A DNA stretch of 64,000 nt from Halobacillus amylolyticus (GCF_022921115.1 NZ_CP095075.1:2088001-2152000), one strand, 5' to 3'. Shown: positions 10,362 through 19,451, numbered from the stretch's first letter. Translations and numbers: made by a program. Notes: generated from the sequence alone by a model not told the origin.

Positions 10362-10476
10362 TATGCAATTACCTGTCTATTTCGTGCAATTATTGAGAGT
10401 TTCGTGCAAATTAACTCCTCAAATGTGCATATATTTAAAATTTCGTGCAATTACGTCCCAATTTCGCGCAATTATG
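10362..10476. repeat. Six-unit array of TTTCGTGCAATTA-like repeats, period 20-21 bases
   Basis: The GCA core recurs at 10365, 10386, 10406, 10427, 10447 and 10468 (steps 21, 20, 21, 20, 21), with best units TTTCGTGCAATTA and TTTCGCGCAATTA. This is two helical turns per unit. The array fills the gap between the ends of the Hsp20 gene and pbuG. Function unknown; the short period and lack of distinct spacers rule out a normal CRISPR. Confidence 0.8.
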
Positions 10477-10523
10477 AAAGCCGGCAGCACCCATTACAGT
10501 TATTGCTCTGCTTAGAATAGCGT

Positions 10524-11858
10524 TTAGGCTAAGAATATAAAGTACAAGATGAAAATCACGAAAAGCAGATACATGATTGGATGAATGTCTTTTTTTCGTC
10601 CTTTTAACAACATAGTAATAGGATAAAAGATAAAGCCAATCGCAATTCCCGTAGCGATGCTGTAGGTAAGCGGCATGGCTGCAATTGTGAAGAAGGCAGG
10701 AACGGCGATTTCAAACTCATCCCAATCGATATTTTTCAAAGTGGATGCCATGAGTACGCCCACGATAATTAAGGCAGGTGCTGTGACTTCTTGCGTGAAA
10801 ACAGTGAGTAATGGTGAAAAGAACAGGGCTAATAGGAAGAATCCTGCTGTGACAACGGATGCGAAGCCTGTTCTACCGCCTGCCCCAACGCCTGCGGTTG
10901 ATTCGATATAGGAGGTCGTCGTCGATGTTCCGACAACGGATCCTACGACTGTAGCCGCTGAATCAGAGAATAAGGCTCGTCCCGCGCGTGGAAGTTTATT
11001 GTCTTTCATTAATCCACCCTGGGTCGCCACAGCCACGAGCGTTCCGGCTGTGTCAAAGAAATCAACGAATAGGAAAGTTAAAATGACGACAAGCATTTGC
11101 ACAGTGAAAATATCATCAAAGTGGGTGAAAGCTTCGCCAAAGGTTGGAGCTAGACTCGGTGCAGGCCCGACGACTTCACTGATAGATGTAGGCGGCGTGA
11201 TAAGACCTGTCACCATTCCAGCAATTACGGTCAGGATCATTCCGTAAAAAATGCCGCCTTTCACATCAAGCGATAAGAAAATAATAGATACAATAATTCC
11301 AAAAATCGCAAGCAATGTTGTTGGTTCTGTTAAATCGCCAAGTGTCACTAATGTCGCGTCACTGTTTTGGACGATCCCGGAATTTTGAAAACCGATAAAA
11401 GCAATAAACAAGCCTATCCCGGCTCCAACCGCCAGCTTTAAGTTAGCCGGAATGGCATTGATGATCATCTCGCGTAAGCCTGTGACTGTTAGTACGATAA
11501 AAATAAGACCAGATGCTAGTACACCTGCTAGAGCTGTCTCCCATGGAATACCGTAAGTGAGGACAACCGTATAAGCGAAAAAGGCACTCAAGCCAATTCC
11601 CGGGGCTAAGGCGATTGGATATTTAGCCAGCACCCCCATTATCAATGTTCCAACAGCGGCGGCGATGGCTGTCGCTGTAAATACAGCCCCCTGGTCCATG
11701 CGCGTCACGCCTTCTGGCAGTTCTTCAACACCAACCAGTGCAAGTGTTGACGGGTTGACGAATAGGATATAGGCCATCGCCAGGAATGTTGTCATCCCAG
11801 CTAAAAATTCTGTCCGGTAGTTCGTTCCTGCTTCTTTAAACTTAAAATATTTTTTCAT
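10524..11858 (-). CDS. pbuG: Guanine/hypoxanthine permease, NCS2 family
   Basis: Proton-coupled nucleobase uptake across the cytoplasmic membrane. About 444 aa with 12-14 hydrophobic helices. Visible family blocks are the N-terminal EAGTNYRTEFLAGMTTFLAMAYI, the SAFFAYTVVLTYG region after APGIGL, and the FVDFFDTAGTLVAVA motif (about residues 260-275) typical of the PbuG/PbuO (AzgA-like) subgroup. I start at 11858 (MKKYFKF), with GGGGAGG nine bases upstream. Position next to guaA, a guanine riboswitch and a PurR operator support PbuG. Confidence 0.92.
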   Translation of the reverse strand: MKKYFKFKEAGTNYRTEFLAGMTTFLAMAYILFVNPSTLALVGVEELPEGVTRMDQGAVFTATAIAAAVGTLIMGVLAKYPIALAPGIGLSAFFAYTVVLTYGIPWETALAGVLASGLIFIVLTVTGLREMIINAIPANLKLAVGAGIGLFIAFIGFQNSGIVQNSDATLVTLGDLTEPTTLLAIFGIIVSIIFLSLDVKGGIFYGMILTVIAGMVTGLITPPTSISEVVGPAPSLAPTFGEAFTHFDDIFTVQMLVVILTFLFVDFFDTAGTLVAVATQGGLMKDNKLPRAGRALFSDSAATVVGSVVGTSTTTSYIESTAGVGAGGRTGFASVVTAGFFLLALFFSPLLTVFTQEVTAPALIIVGVLMASTLKNIDWDEFEIAVPAFFTIAAMPLTYSIATGIAIGFIFYPITMLLKGRKKDIHPIMYLLFVIFILYFIFLA

Positions 11859-11934
11859 TGCTGTGTTCCTCCCCTTGTGCACTTCCTGTTAGTTTTTCTC
11901 GGTTGCTTGAATGCAATACGCCCATCCCGGCTTA

Positions 11935-11972
11935 AATCGCGCATATATCGATTGAATCGTGCATATATCGAG
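11935..11972. repeat. Two-unit AATCGTGCATATATCGA repeat in the pbuG leader
   Basis: AATCGCGCATATATCG and AATCGTGCATATATCG follow each other with a 20-base step (GCA at 11941 and 11961). It is the same motif type and period as the array at 10362-10476, but lies on the other side of pbuG, between the riboswitch terminator and the start codon. Confidence 0.7.
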
Positions 11973-12015
11973 GTCATTTGTCTTCGCTGAACAACAAGAC
12001 ACGTTCGCTTTTCTA

Positions 12016-12054
12016 CCAAAAAACACTCTTGGCTTTATCGGCCAAGAGTGTTTC
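12016..12054 (-). terminator. Terminator of the pbuG riboswitch leader
   Basis: Minus-strand hairpin ACACTCTTGGC-loop-GCCAAGAGTGT followed by TTTTT, between the purine aptamer and pbuG. Expression platform for guanine-induced termination. Confidence 0.88.
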
Positions 12055-12106
12055 TACGAATCTACTAAGGAATGAACCAGCACGTAAATAAACGTGTGGC
12101 TCTTCC

Positions 12107-12177
12107 TTGACGTAGTCAGACCATTTACGGTAGTCCGGTAGAAACTTATGGGCCTTATCCCCAAAATTATACGACAA
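12107..12177 (-). ncRNA. Guanine-sensing purine riboswitch, pbuG
   Basis: Minus-strand P1 pair TTGTCGTA/TACGTCAA encloses AAGGCCC, GTTTCTACC and CCGTAAA core segments. The specificity nucleotide in GACTACG is C, hence guanine/hypoxanthine type. Followed by the terminator at 12016-12054. Confidence 0.9.
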
Positions 12178-12201
12178 TGCTATTCATTTTATTGTTTCCT
12201 T

Positions 12202-12230
12202 ATCATACAAGGGTCTACATCTTACGTCAA
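12202..12230 (-). promoter_or_regulatory. Sigma-A promoter of pbuG
   Basis: TTGACG (12225-12230), 17-base spacer, TATGAT (12202-12207) on the minus strand, immediately upstream of the riboswitch. Confidence 0.8.
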
Positions 12231-12233
12231 CTA

Positions 12234-12277
12234 AAAACCGAACATTAACAAAATTCAATAACGATAATATTCGTTTA
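12234..12277 (-). promoter_or_regulatory. Paired PurR boxes in front of pbuG
   Basis: AAAAACCGAACAT (a full match to the PurBox consensus AWWWCCGAACWWT) at 12234-12246 and an inverted, weaker ATATTCGTTTA box near 12267-12277. The outer C to G distance is 34 bases, identical to the purE operator. It lies just upstream of the pbuG -35 and overlaps the guaA stop. Confidence 0.75.
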
Positions 12278-13813
12278 TTCCCATTCAATTGTTGCCGGTG
12301 GTTTACTCGTTACGTCATACACGACTCGATTAATATGATCGACTTCGTTAACGATACGTGTAGAAATTCTCTCTAACACGTCCCACGGGATACGCGCCCA
12401 ATCTGATGTCATCCCATCAATCGATGTGACAGCACGGATGCCGATGGTATGATCGTAAGTCCGTTCATCCCCCATGACCCCGACAGACTTGATGTTCGGA
12501 AGCACAGTAAAGTATTGCCAAATATCTCTATCCAACCCTGCTTTTTTTACTTCATCACGCAAAATTGCATCTGACTCGCGGACGATTTCAAGCTTTTCAT
12601 CCGTCACATCACCAAGAATACGAATCGCAAGGCCTGGCCCAGGGAACGGCTGTCTCCAAACAATATGGTCAGGAACACCAAGTTCTGTTCCAAGGGCACG
12701 GACTTCATCCTTGAATAGCGTATTCAAAGGTTCAATTAACTTAAACTGCATATCCTCGGGTAAGCCGCCCACATTGTGATGGGATTTGATGGTTTGTGCC
12801 GTTTCGGTGCCACTCTCGATAATATCTGTATAAAGTGTTCCTTGAGCGAGAAAATCGATATCCTTTAGTTTGTCAGCTTCATCATCAAATACATAGATGA
12901 ATTCATTACCGATAATTTTCCGCTTCTGCTCTGGGTCCGAGACACCTGCCAGTTTTCCAAGAAATCGATCTTTAGCATCGACTTTTATGATGTTCATTTG
13001 AAAACCGTCTCCAAGGGTCCGCATGACATCGTCGGCCTCATTTTTTCGAAGCAGCCCATGATCAACGAATATACATGTCAACTGATCGCCAATCGCCTTA
13101 TGAATAAGTGCTGCAACAACAGAAGAGTCAACGCCTCCACTGAGGGCGCACAATACTTTACGGTCCCCTACTTCTGCACGGATTTTTTCGACTTCCATGT
13201 CTACCACATGTTCCATTGTCCAATCATCTGTCGCTTCACAAGCTTCAAATACAAAGCTGCGCAGCAGATCATTGCCGTATTCTGAATGACGAACTTCTGG
13301 ATGGAACTGTACTCCATACATTTTCGTATCACCATTACTCATAGCGGCTACCGGACAGGATGAGCTTGTCGCATCTACTTGAAACCCTGATGGGGCAGCA
13401 ATCACTTTGTCGCTATGACTCATCCACACGGTTTGCTGTTTCGGAGTTTTCCGGAACAATAAAGGATCTTCATTAATTGAGATTTCTGCTTTGCCATATT
13501 CACGTTCTTTCGCCCGCTCTACCTTCCCGTCAAAATGATGAGTCATCAGCTGCATTCCGTAACAAATGCCAAGCACAGGGATACCTAATTCAAACAACTC
13601 TTCATCACAGCGGAAGCTATCTTCTCCATACACACTGTTCGGACCACCTGACAAAATAATCCCGCTAGGATCGATTTCTCTGATTTGTTCAGCTGTCAGT
13701 TTATGAGAGTGAAGCTCACTATACACACCAAATTCGCGAATTCGGCGAGTAATCAGTTGATTATACTGACTTCCAAAGTCAAGCACGAGAATCATGCCTT
13801 TAACTTGTTCCAT
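12275..13813 (-). CDS. guaA: GMP synthase (glutamine-hydrolysing)
   Basis: Converts XMP to GMP with ATP and glutamine. About 512 aa. The N-terminal class I amidotransferase domain has Cys in [13 protein letters not shown] and His/Glu in [12 protein letters not shown]. The ATP-pyrophosphatase domain has the SGGVDSSV P-loop (about residue 230), and the C-terminal dimerisation domain ends with [13 protein letters not shown] at 13822 is in frame but touches the SD; ATG 13813 has AAGGAG nine bases upstream and is chosen. Regulated by its own guanine riboswitch about 1.1 kb upstream. Confidence 0.95.
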   Translation of the reverse strand: MEQVKGMILVLDFGSQYNQLITRRIREFGVYSELHSHKLTAEQIREIDPSGIILSGGPNSVYGEDSFRCDEELFELGIPVLGICYGMQLMTHHFDGKVERAKEREYGKAEISINEDPLLFRKTPKQQTVWMSHSDKVIAAPSGFQVDATSSSCPVAAMSNGDTKMYGVQFHPEVRHSEYGNDLLRSFVFEACEATDDWTMEHVVDMEVEKIRAEVGDRKVLCALSGGVDSSVVAALIHKAIGDQLTCIFVDHGLLRKNEADDVMRTLGDGFQMNIIKVDAKDRFLGKLAGVSDPEQKRKIIGNEFIYVFDDEADKLKDIDFLAQGTLYTDIIESGTETAQTIKSHHNVGGLPEDMQFKLIEPLNTLFKDEVRALGTELGVPDHIVWRQPFPGPGLAIRILGDVTDEKLEIVRESDAILRDEVKKAGLDRDIWQYFTVLPNIKSVGVMGDERTYDHTIGIRAVTSIDGMTSDWARIPWDVLERISTRIVNEVDHINRVVYDVTSKPPATIEWE

Positions 13814-14146
13814 AAAACTCAACTCCTTAATTACGGGAACTTACCCGCGAAAAATATGCTTGCTGCGATTATCCGAAACAAGCAGCCAAAAAAATGTGCT
13901 CAGCTGTGCTATCTTGGATTTTAACCGCATGAGTCAATTTCATAATTGCTCTTTTTAAAACGCCAAAGTCTGGAAGAATATAAGGCTCTTTTCTGAAAAG
14001 GTTCAAAGTGGATTCTTATCCAGCAGATTTTAGTTTCCGTTTTATAAAGAAGTTTGATCACTTTCTATCCATGTTGCTTCACATCGCCCCCCTTATCCTG
14101 GAGACTCAGCTCCGAGACACTTAGGTCCGTTACGGTATGAGGGCTC

Positions 14147-14330
14147 GGGGTGGCTGGGAAACGACTCGCTTTCCTGCGGCCCCACAGGACGTGGGGTCGT
14201 TCGGTGTTGGCACACGACGTGCCGAACTTAACCGAACATCCTCTAAACGGCAAACCTCCTCAGGCGAAGCCTTCCGGGGTCTTGCCTCGCCCCTTCTCCC
14301 GCGGGAGTCTCGCCGTTTCCCAGCCACCCC
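14147..14330. repeat. 184-bp GC-rich inverted-repeat element in the guaA leader
   Basis: Bounded by perfect 17-base inverted repeats (GGGGTGGCTGGGAAACG and its complement). The interior is GC-rich with further internal pairing (CCCCACAGGACGTGGGG). No plausible protein is encoded; the frames that stay open do so only because of composition. It resembles dispersed intergenic elements of Bacillaceae, and it contrasts sharply in GC with its surroundings. Confidence 0.75.
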
Positions 14331-14517
14331 ACCTGTTTTGTGATGAACGGAGCCATTCGTATTCCGAATGAGTCTCCAATGTTCAGAGGGCTTCATCCAT
14401 CATGATGTAGCATAATAACCGTGTCACAGAGAGATTTCCAGCTATCTGATAGGAAGTTCTTCTGTCTTTTTCGGTGACTTGTGAACCTGGAGTGTTTCCG
14501 TTCTTCTCACAAACACA

Positions 14518-14638
14518 AGGAAGTCCGGGAAATTGCGAGACTCCTGGGGGATGGACATGACAGGTGAGACCCCGGAGGACGGAGTCCGAGGAGACTCAGC
14601 GCATGCCCACGGAAAGCGAGTGATCTCCCGGACCTCCT
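14518..14638. repeat. About 120-bp inverted-repeat element of the GCGAGACTCCTG...GGAAAGCGAG type
   Basis: Outer arms AAGGAAGTCCGGGA and TCCCGGACCTCCTT pair with one mismatch. Inside are GCGAGACTCCTGGGGGA, GTGAGACCCCGGAGGACG, GAGGAGACTCAGC and GCCCACGGAAAGCGAGTG. I recognise this word order as a repeat common in intergenic regions of Bacillus relatives. Function not established. It lies between the guaA riboswitch and guaA. Confidence 0.75.
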
Positions 14639-14819
14639 TCTCCATCCAAGGAAACGGAAACCTATCTCGAGATGGAGTCTTCCAGTTTACTGCCCTTAAC
14701 CTAATAAAAATGATTTCAAATTTCCTACTTGACTAGATTGGGGGAGGTACTTCCTTTTTTGCGTTTTGAATCCCTTACGACAGAAGGGGGCTTAAATTAT
14801 GAAATTGTTTCGCATGTAT

Positions 14820-14868
14820 AAAAAAATAGACTTCTACCCCCGGATTTTCACGGTGAAGGCAGAAGTCC
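14820..14868 (-). terminator. Terminator of the guaA riboswitch leader
   Basis: Minus-strand stem GACTTCTGCC...GGGTAGAAGTC followed by TATTTTTTT. Its 5' part CTGCCTTC is complementary to GAAGGCAG at the 3' edge of the aptamer, providing the alternative antiterminator. Confidence 0.82.
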
Positions 14869-14898
14869 ATGCAAAATATACACGTCACACGATTCCTG

Positions 14899-14968
14899 CC
14901 TTCATAGTCAGAACGTTACGGCGTTCCGGTAGAGACTCTCGGACCAAATTACCGAGGATATATGAAGG
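14899..14968 (-). ncRNA. Guanine-sensing purine riboswitch, guaA transcript
   Basis: Minus-strand P1 pair CCTTCATA/TATGAAGG, core segments GTCTCTACC and CCGTAAC, and C at the specificity position in GACTATG. The core deviates slightly from the other two copies (GTCTC for GTTTC). No gene follows directly; the first one downstream is guaA at 13813. Confidence 0.85.
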
Positions 14969-14991
14969 ATTGATACCATTGATTTTCATTC

Positions 14992-15020
14992 ATTCTATCA
15001 ACAGCATAGACTGGAATCAA
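14992..15020 (-). promoter_or_regulatory. Promoter of the guaA leader
   Basis: TTGATT (15015-15020), 17-base spacer, TAGAAT (14992-14997) on the minus strand. The -35 overlaps the end of yebA. No PurR box pair was found upstream. Confidence 0.65.
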
Positions 15021-17224
15021 GACAATGCTTTTTTAATTAAATTTTCCCATAATTCTGTGACCTTATGCCATTGTTCTTTACGGCCTTCATTTCTGTACAA
15101 GACACGTTCATAGTTATTCGTCAACTTGCGCATGTCATTGGATTGGAAATGTGTGTCGACCTTCCTTGCGTAGTCCCTAAGCGTCTGATCAGGATAACGT
15201 TTCAAGCCTCTATGTTCGAGGACCTTCAATAGATACTGATAGGCGCGTTCGTACGTATCTTCACTGTCCCTTTTTCTAAATCGTCTGATTAAAATGGCGG
15301 TCATCCAGCGGAACCTTGTGAAATATAAGGCGGCGGCGATGATCAACGCTGCGAGCAGGCTGATCCATAGTGACAGGGTGTTCTGCCTTGCGTCTGTACC
15401 CGTTTGGCTTGCGCTTGTGCTTGCGCTCGCTTGTTGTTCTTGCATTTGTTCCGGCCTTCCAGTTAGGTCCTCTTCCGGTTCGTTTGCATTGGCTGCTGCG
15501 GATTCGGCTTCATCCTCTGTTTCGTCGATTTCAAGGTGAAAGTCTGTGTTGTTCGTAAAGCCCTGTGTTGGTTCAAAAGGAACCCAGCCTGCCTCCGGGA
15601 AGTACACCTCTACCCAGGAGTGCGCGTTGCCGCTGGTTACCTCATAAACGTTCAAGGTTTCGTTGTTTACTGTGGCAGTTTCGTTTTGGCGTTCACCACC
15701 GGTAAAGCCTTTGACCCAGCGGGAGGGTATGCCTTCAGCACGAAGTAGCACGACCATGGATGTTGAGTAGTTATCACAATATCCGACTTGGGATTCGAAT
15801 AGAAATTGATCAACATAGTCCTGATTTTCACTGGGGACAGGGACGTCGGTTGTGGAATACTCAAATCCGTTTTGAGAGAAATAAGACTCGACAGCTTTCG
15901 CTCGATCGTAGCGGTTATCTTCACCACTTACGATTTCACTAGCCAGGTCACGAACACGATCCGGTAAACTATCAGGTAATTGTAGATAGTTTTCGGTGAT
16001 TTCTTCTGGATCCTCGCCATTGGTTTCTCTTAATTGATTGTATTCAAAAGAAGGTGCATTGTAATGGGTGATGTATTGCTGAACTTGGTTCGGATCCCCT
16101 TCTATTAATGTATCCATCTCCCCAGTGTTCTCGTGCAATGTGATGTCCACTCTTTCAGGAAAACGTTCCAGTTCTTGGACTCCATAAGGGTAAACAAGCT
16201 TCCTGAAATCAGCCTCATCAGTAAAATTCAGCAATGCTGTCTGTTCTTCTACCTCTACATTATCTGTAAATGTTTGAAATTCAATATTATCAGGTGAGAC
16301 TTTGGTAACAGGGTCTTCTAATGTGTCTTCCCATCCTTTCCCTGTGTACGTATCCTTAGATTCAATTCTCCAGTATTGCTCATTGTCAGCAACTGCTTGA
16401 AAGACTGTCGTATCGTCCTGAATAAACGAACCGCCAAGTCTTGAATCGTTCTCTCCATACCCTACTTTTTGAACACGCCCACCCGGTCCCGCACCTGCGT
16501 CACTATTTGAGCTTGTCAAGTAGGGAACAGGGTCCGGCCATTGCGGACCCAACTTAGGTGCAGCATATCCCACCAAGGTAGAGAACATAATCACTCCAAT
16601 TAAGGGCAGTGCCCACAAGTAAGTCTTTTTCACACCTTTTAATAAAATCTCTTCTTTGTCCATTTCTTTGAATAAATGAGCTAAGCCGAGTGAGACCATT
16701 GCCAGTATAAACGTGCGGATGATAGCCCATTGCCCATCATACATCGTAAATGTATCGACAACAGTGACATAAACAAAGGTAAGAATAACAAAAGCGAGCA
16801 TCCGTTTGGCAATGATAAACCAGTAATACAGCAGATAGCTCATGAGCCATAACAAAACCAAGAATAATAGACTTCTAAATAACGGCGTCATTTCCCACCA
16901 TTGTTGCGCTTGAATGACTTGAATATTGTAAATGACTTGATCATAAACAACAGAAAACCATTGTCCACTGAAAATCCGTTCAGCTACATATAACCCGTCA
17001 ATAATAAATAATAGACCAAGCAGCTTTAATGGAACCGAGATCATCCAAGTGATTTGCAGAAATGAAATAAAAAAGCAAAAACCGGCATAGATAAGGAAGA
17101 CTTTAACATTTTGCGTATTTGAGATCATTTCTAGCGGCCTCAACCATTCACAAAACAGTAAAAATCCACAAACGTAGATGACGATCTGATAGACTAGCCC
17201 TTGCTTCCCCTGTGAGATGTCCAT
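15017..17224 (-). CDS. yebA: Membrane transglutaminase-like protein (YebA family)
   Basis: 735 aa. The N-terminal 210 residues hold about five to six membrane helices. A large extracellular part follows, with a transglutaminase-like core at about residues 470-560: Cys in VGYCDNYSTSMVVLLRA, His in GNAHSWVEVYFPEAGW, Asp/Glu after it. An acidic/Ala-Gln-rich linker, one further helix (LWISLLAALIIAAALYF) and a C-terminal DUF4129-like cytoplasmic tail complete it. It abuts yeaD, forming yeaC-yeaD-yebA. Family knowledge: MoxR ATPase, DUF58 and transglutaminase membrane proteins occur together widely, with a role in cell-envelope assembly that is not well defined. Confidence 0.88.
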   Translation of the reverse strand: MDISQGKQGLVYQIVIYVCGFLLFCEWLRPLEMISNTQNVKVFLIYAGFCFFISFLQITWMISVPLKLLGLLFIIDGLYVAERIFSGQWFSVVYDQVIYNIQVIQAQQWWEMTPLFRSLLFLVLLWLMSYLLYYWFIIAKRMLAFVILTFVYVTVVDTFTMYDGQWAIIRTFILAMVSLGLAHLFKEMDKEEILLKGVKKTYLWALPLIGVIMFSTLVGYAAPKLGPQWPDPVPYLTSSNSDAGAGPGGRVQKVGYGENDSRLGGSFIQDDTTVFQAVADNEQYWRIESKDTYTGKGWEDTLEDPVTKVSPDNIEFQTFTDNVEVEEQTALLNFTDEADFRKLVYPYGVQELERFPERVDITLHENTGEMDTLIEGDPNQVQQYITHYNAPSFEYNQLRETNGEDPEEITENYLQLPDSLPDRVRDLASEIVSGEDNRYDRAKAVESYFSQNGFEYSTTDVPVPSENQDYVDQFLFESQVGYCDNYSTSMVVLLRAEGIPSRWVKGFTGGERQNETATVNNETLNVYEVTSGNAHSWVEVYFPEAGWVPFEPTQGFTNNTDFHLEIDETEDEAESAAANANEPEEDLTGRPEQMQEQQASASTSASQTGTDARQNTLSLWISLLAALIIAAALYFTRFRWMTAILIRRFRKRDSEDTYERAYQYLLKVLEHRGLKRYPDQTLRDYARKVDTHFQSNDMRKLTNNYERVLYRNEGRKEQWHKVTELWENLIKKALS

Positions 17225-18489
17225 TATGTGTTCACCTCAAATTCTTGTTGAATTAATTCTTCCTCTGAGATTACATTTACGACAATTCCATTGTTTACTA
17301 ACTGCTTAACCAATTTGTGATCTTGAAACTCCATTTGACTGCGAGGTTTGACATAAAAGAAGACGACACGTTTACTTTTTTGTGCTAGACGAGTGAGGCT
17401 TGTAAACATTTGTGTATCCAGGTGGTGACTCACGATAAGCAACAACATTCCCGTTAGATTCTGTGAAAGTTCACGCCCCAGTTGTTTAGCAAATGGCGTT
17501 TGTCCCACCGGGCGGACTTGGGCTAAATGCTGTTGAATCATGTCCTTATAGGCATGGTCTTGTTGAAAAGGAAAATACCTTTTCCCTTCACCAAGTGTCA
17601 TGAAGGCAAGCTGTGAGGATCTATTATAAATCTCTTCTAGCAAAGACGCACTAAATTCTACTGATCCCTCAAAACTCAAAGGATGCATATTTTCTTCATA
17701 GACGGCATTTAAGATGATCAACATATCTACGCTTTTCTCCTGCTCAAATTCCTTTGTCATCATCTGGTTGCTTTTAGCCGTCGTCTTCCAGTCAATCCAC
17801 GCAAAGCGGTCTCCCGGAACATACTCTCTCACACCGGAAACGACATTCGTGTTTTTTTCATTCAGCTTGAAGGATGGACTGACTCCCTGTTCAAAACTGT
17901 AAGCCCTTTCTTTCAATTTAACTGGGCGTTTATAAGGAAAGGCAATAATTTTATTATCAAGTTGATGGACCACTTCTTTCGTAATAAACCCGAAGAAATC
18001 CCCTGTTTTCACACGGAGAGCCTCTAGATGATGCTCACCTCTTGGAATCTCTTCTATTTCATACTGATAGCGAATGGTACGTTTAAACCAAGGAAAAGCT
18101 GCTTTCCTCATCCGTCTTGGCTTATTCAAATCATCTGGTTTGCCCATGTTCTGATACTTGTCAAAATGCGTATCTCGCTTCATTAAAGACTCGGGGAAAT
18201 ATTCTTCAATTACACAATAATATAAAGGATAGGGAAACGACCTAGTGATGTGAACGTCCACATAAATAGTCTCCCCTGCTGTTGTTACCCTTTTAGACAA
18301 GCGGCGCTCAATCTCCCAGTTATCCATTCGGTAAAAAGTAAGCCCCACCATGTAAAGGAGAAGGGGCAAAAAGCTGTAAAATAAAAACCAGCTCACGAAG
18401 CCGCCTTGAAACATAGCATAGGAGAAAAGCACAGCAAATATAAGAAGAACAACTGCTAATCTAGCTGTGAATCGAACCGATTGCTTCAT
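17224..18489 (-). CDS. yeaD: DUF58 domain protein (YeaD family)
   Basis: 421 aa. Two N-terminal hydrophobic helices (residues about 10-45), a beta-rich segment, then the DUF58 core with the characteristic EYVPGDRFAWIDWKTTAKSN motif at about residues 205-225. A vWA-like domain follows (SVDMLIILNAVYEENMHP, GMLLLIVSHHLDTQMF). The start overlaps the yeaC stop by four bases (ATGA) and the end touches yebA, so the three are one translationally coupled operon. Probably the partner of the MoxR ATPase. Confidence 0.88.
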   Translation of the reverse strand: MKQSVRFTARLAVVLLIFAVLFSYAMFQGGFVSWFLFYSFLPLLLYMVGLTFYRMDNWEIERRLSKRVTTAGETIYVDVHITRSFPYPLYYCVIEEYFPESLMKRDTHFDKYQNMGKPDDLNKPRRMRKAAFPWFKRTIRYQYEIEEIPRGEHHLEALRVKTGDFFGFITKEVVHQLDNKIIAFPYKRPVKLKERAYSFEQGVSPSFKLNEKNTNVVSGVREYVPGDRFAWIDWKTTAKSNQMMTKEFEQEKSVDMLIILNAVYEENMHPLSFEGSVEFSASLLEEIYNRSSQLAFMTLGEGKRYFPFQQDHAYKDMIQQHLAQVRPVGQTPFAKQLGRELSQNLTGMLLLIVSHHLDTQMFTSLTRLAQKSKRVVFFYVKPRSQMEFQDHKLVKQLVNNGIVVNVISEEELIQQEFEVNT

Positions 18490-19451
18490 TCATTTACGTT
18501 CCTCTGCACTGGAATTGAAGTCATTGTTAGCAGTTCGGCCACAATTTCTTCCGCGGCAGTCCCTTCGAATTTGGATTCTGAGGTTAGAATCATACGATGG
18601 GATAAAACATAAGGAGCCAAAAATTTAACATCATCGGGAATAACATAATCCCTATCTTGAATAAACGCATAGGCTTTAGCTGCCTTCATGAGGGCGATTG
18701 AACCTCGCGGGCTCACACCGAGATATACCCCTTCGTGAGTTCTTGTCCCAGTTACTAACTCCACAATATAACGATTAACCGTTTGATCCACATACACTTC
18801 TTCTGTTTGCTTCTGCAGATCAATCAGCTCTTCACGAGAAATTACGGAATCTATCGCATGAATCGGATGGCTGCCTGACGTTCGTTCGAGCATTTCCATT
18901 TCCTGTTTAGCTTTCGGATAACCCATTTTCAACTTTAATAGAAAACGGTCCAGCTGTGCTTCAGGCAATGGATAGGTTCCCTCATATTCGATAGGGTTTT
19001 GTGTGGCCATGACAAAGAATGGCTGTTTTAAAGGTACTGCTTCTCCATCGACTGTTATACTTGTTTCTTCCATTCCCTCTAGTAAAGCAGACTGTGTTTT
19101 AGGTGAAGTTCGATTAATTTCATCGGCTAAAACAATATTGCCTAAAATCGGGCCTGGACGAAATTCGAATTCAAGTTCTTTCGGATTATATATGGAAACT
19201 CCTGTTACGTCAGACGGCAACAAGTCAGGTGTAAATTGAATACGTTTAAAATCACAATCGAGCGACTTAGCTAACGTTCGCACTAGCATCGTCTTTCCAA
19301 CTCCTGGTACATCTTCAAGCAAAACGTGACCTTTAGCAAGCAATGCAATCACACTCAATAATGCAGCTTCCTCCTTGCCAATCATTACTTTATTAATGTT
19401 CTTTAAAACTTCCGTAATCTTGGGCTGGTATAAAAAAGTTTGCTGTGTCAT
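18486..19451 (-). CDS. yeaC: MoxR-family AAA+ ATPase (YeaC)
   Basis: 321-aa AAA+ protein with Walker A GVPGVGKTM (about residues 46-54), Walker B NIVLADEINRTSPKTQ, sensor 1 FFVMATQNPIEYEGTYPLPEAQLDRF and sensor 2 GVSPRGSIALMKAAKA. MoxR ATPases act as chaperones for vWA-domain partners; here the DUF58 protein is directly downstream. GAGAGGGG lies upstream of the ATG and a promoter at 19507-19535. Confidence 0.9.
   Translation of the reverse strand: MTQQTFLYQPKITEVLKNINKVMIGKEEAALLSVIALLAKGHVLLEDVPGVGKTMLVRTLAKSLDCDFKRIQFTPDLLPSDVTGVSIYNPKELEFEFRPGPILGNIVLADEINRTSPKTQSALLEGMEETSITVDGEAVPLKQPFFVMATQNPIEYEGTYPLPEAQLDRFLLKLKMGYPKAKQEMEMLERTSGSHPIHAIDSVISREELIDLQKQTEEVYVDQTVNRYIVELVTGTRTHEGVYLGVSPRGSIALMKAAKAYAFIQDRDYVIPDDVKFLAPYVLSHRMILTSESKFEGTAAEEIVAELLTMTSIPVQRNVNE

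Noticed and set aside
10362..10476. Possible CRISPR array
   Set aside because: Units repeat every 20-21 bases with no unique 30-40 base spacers, no cas genes in the window.
14065..14400. Several overlapping open frames on both strands in the GC-rich element
   Set aside because: Openness is due to composition; no SD, no domain sense, and the region is bounded by perfect inverted repeats.
14799..15113. Plus-strand 104-aa frame
   Set aside because: It runs through the riboswitch and terminator on the opposite strand and into yebA antisense.
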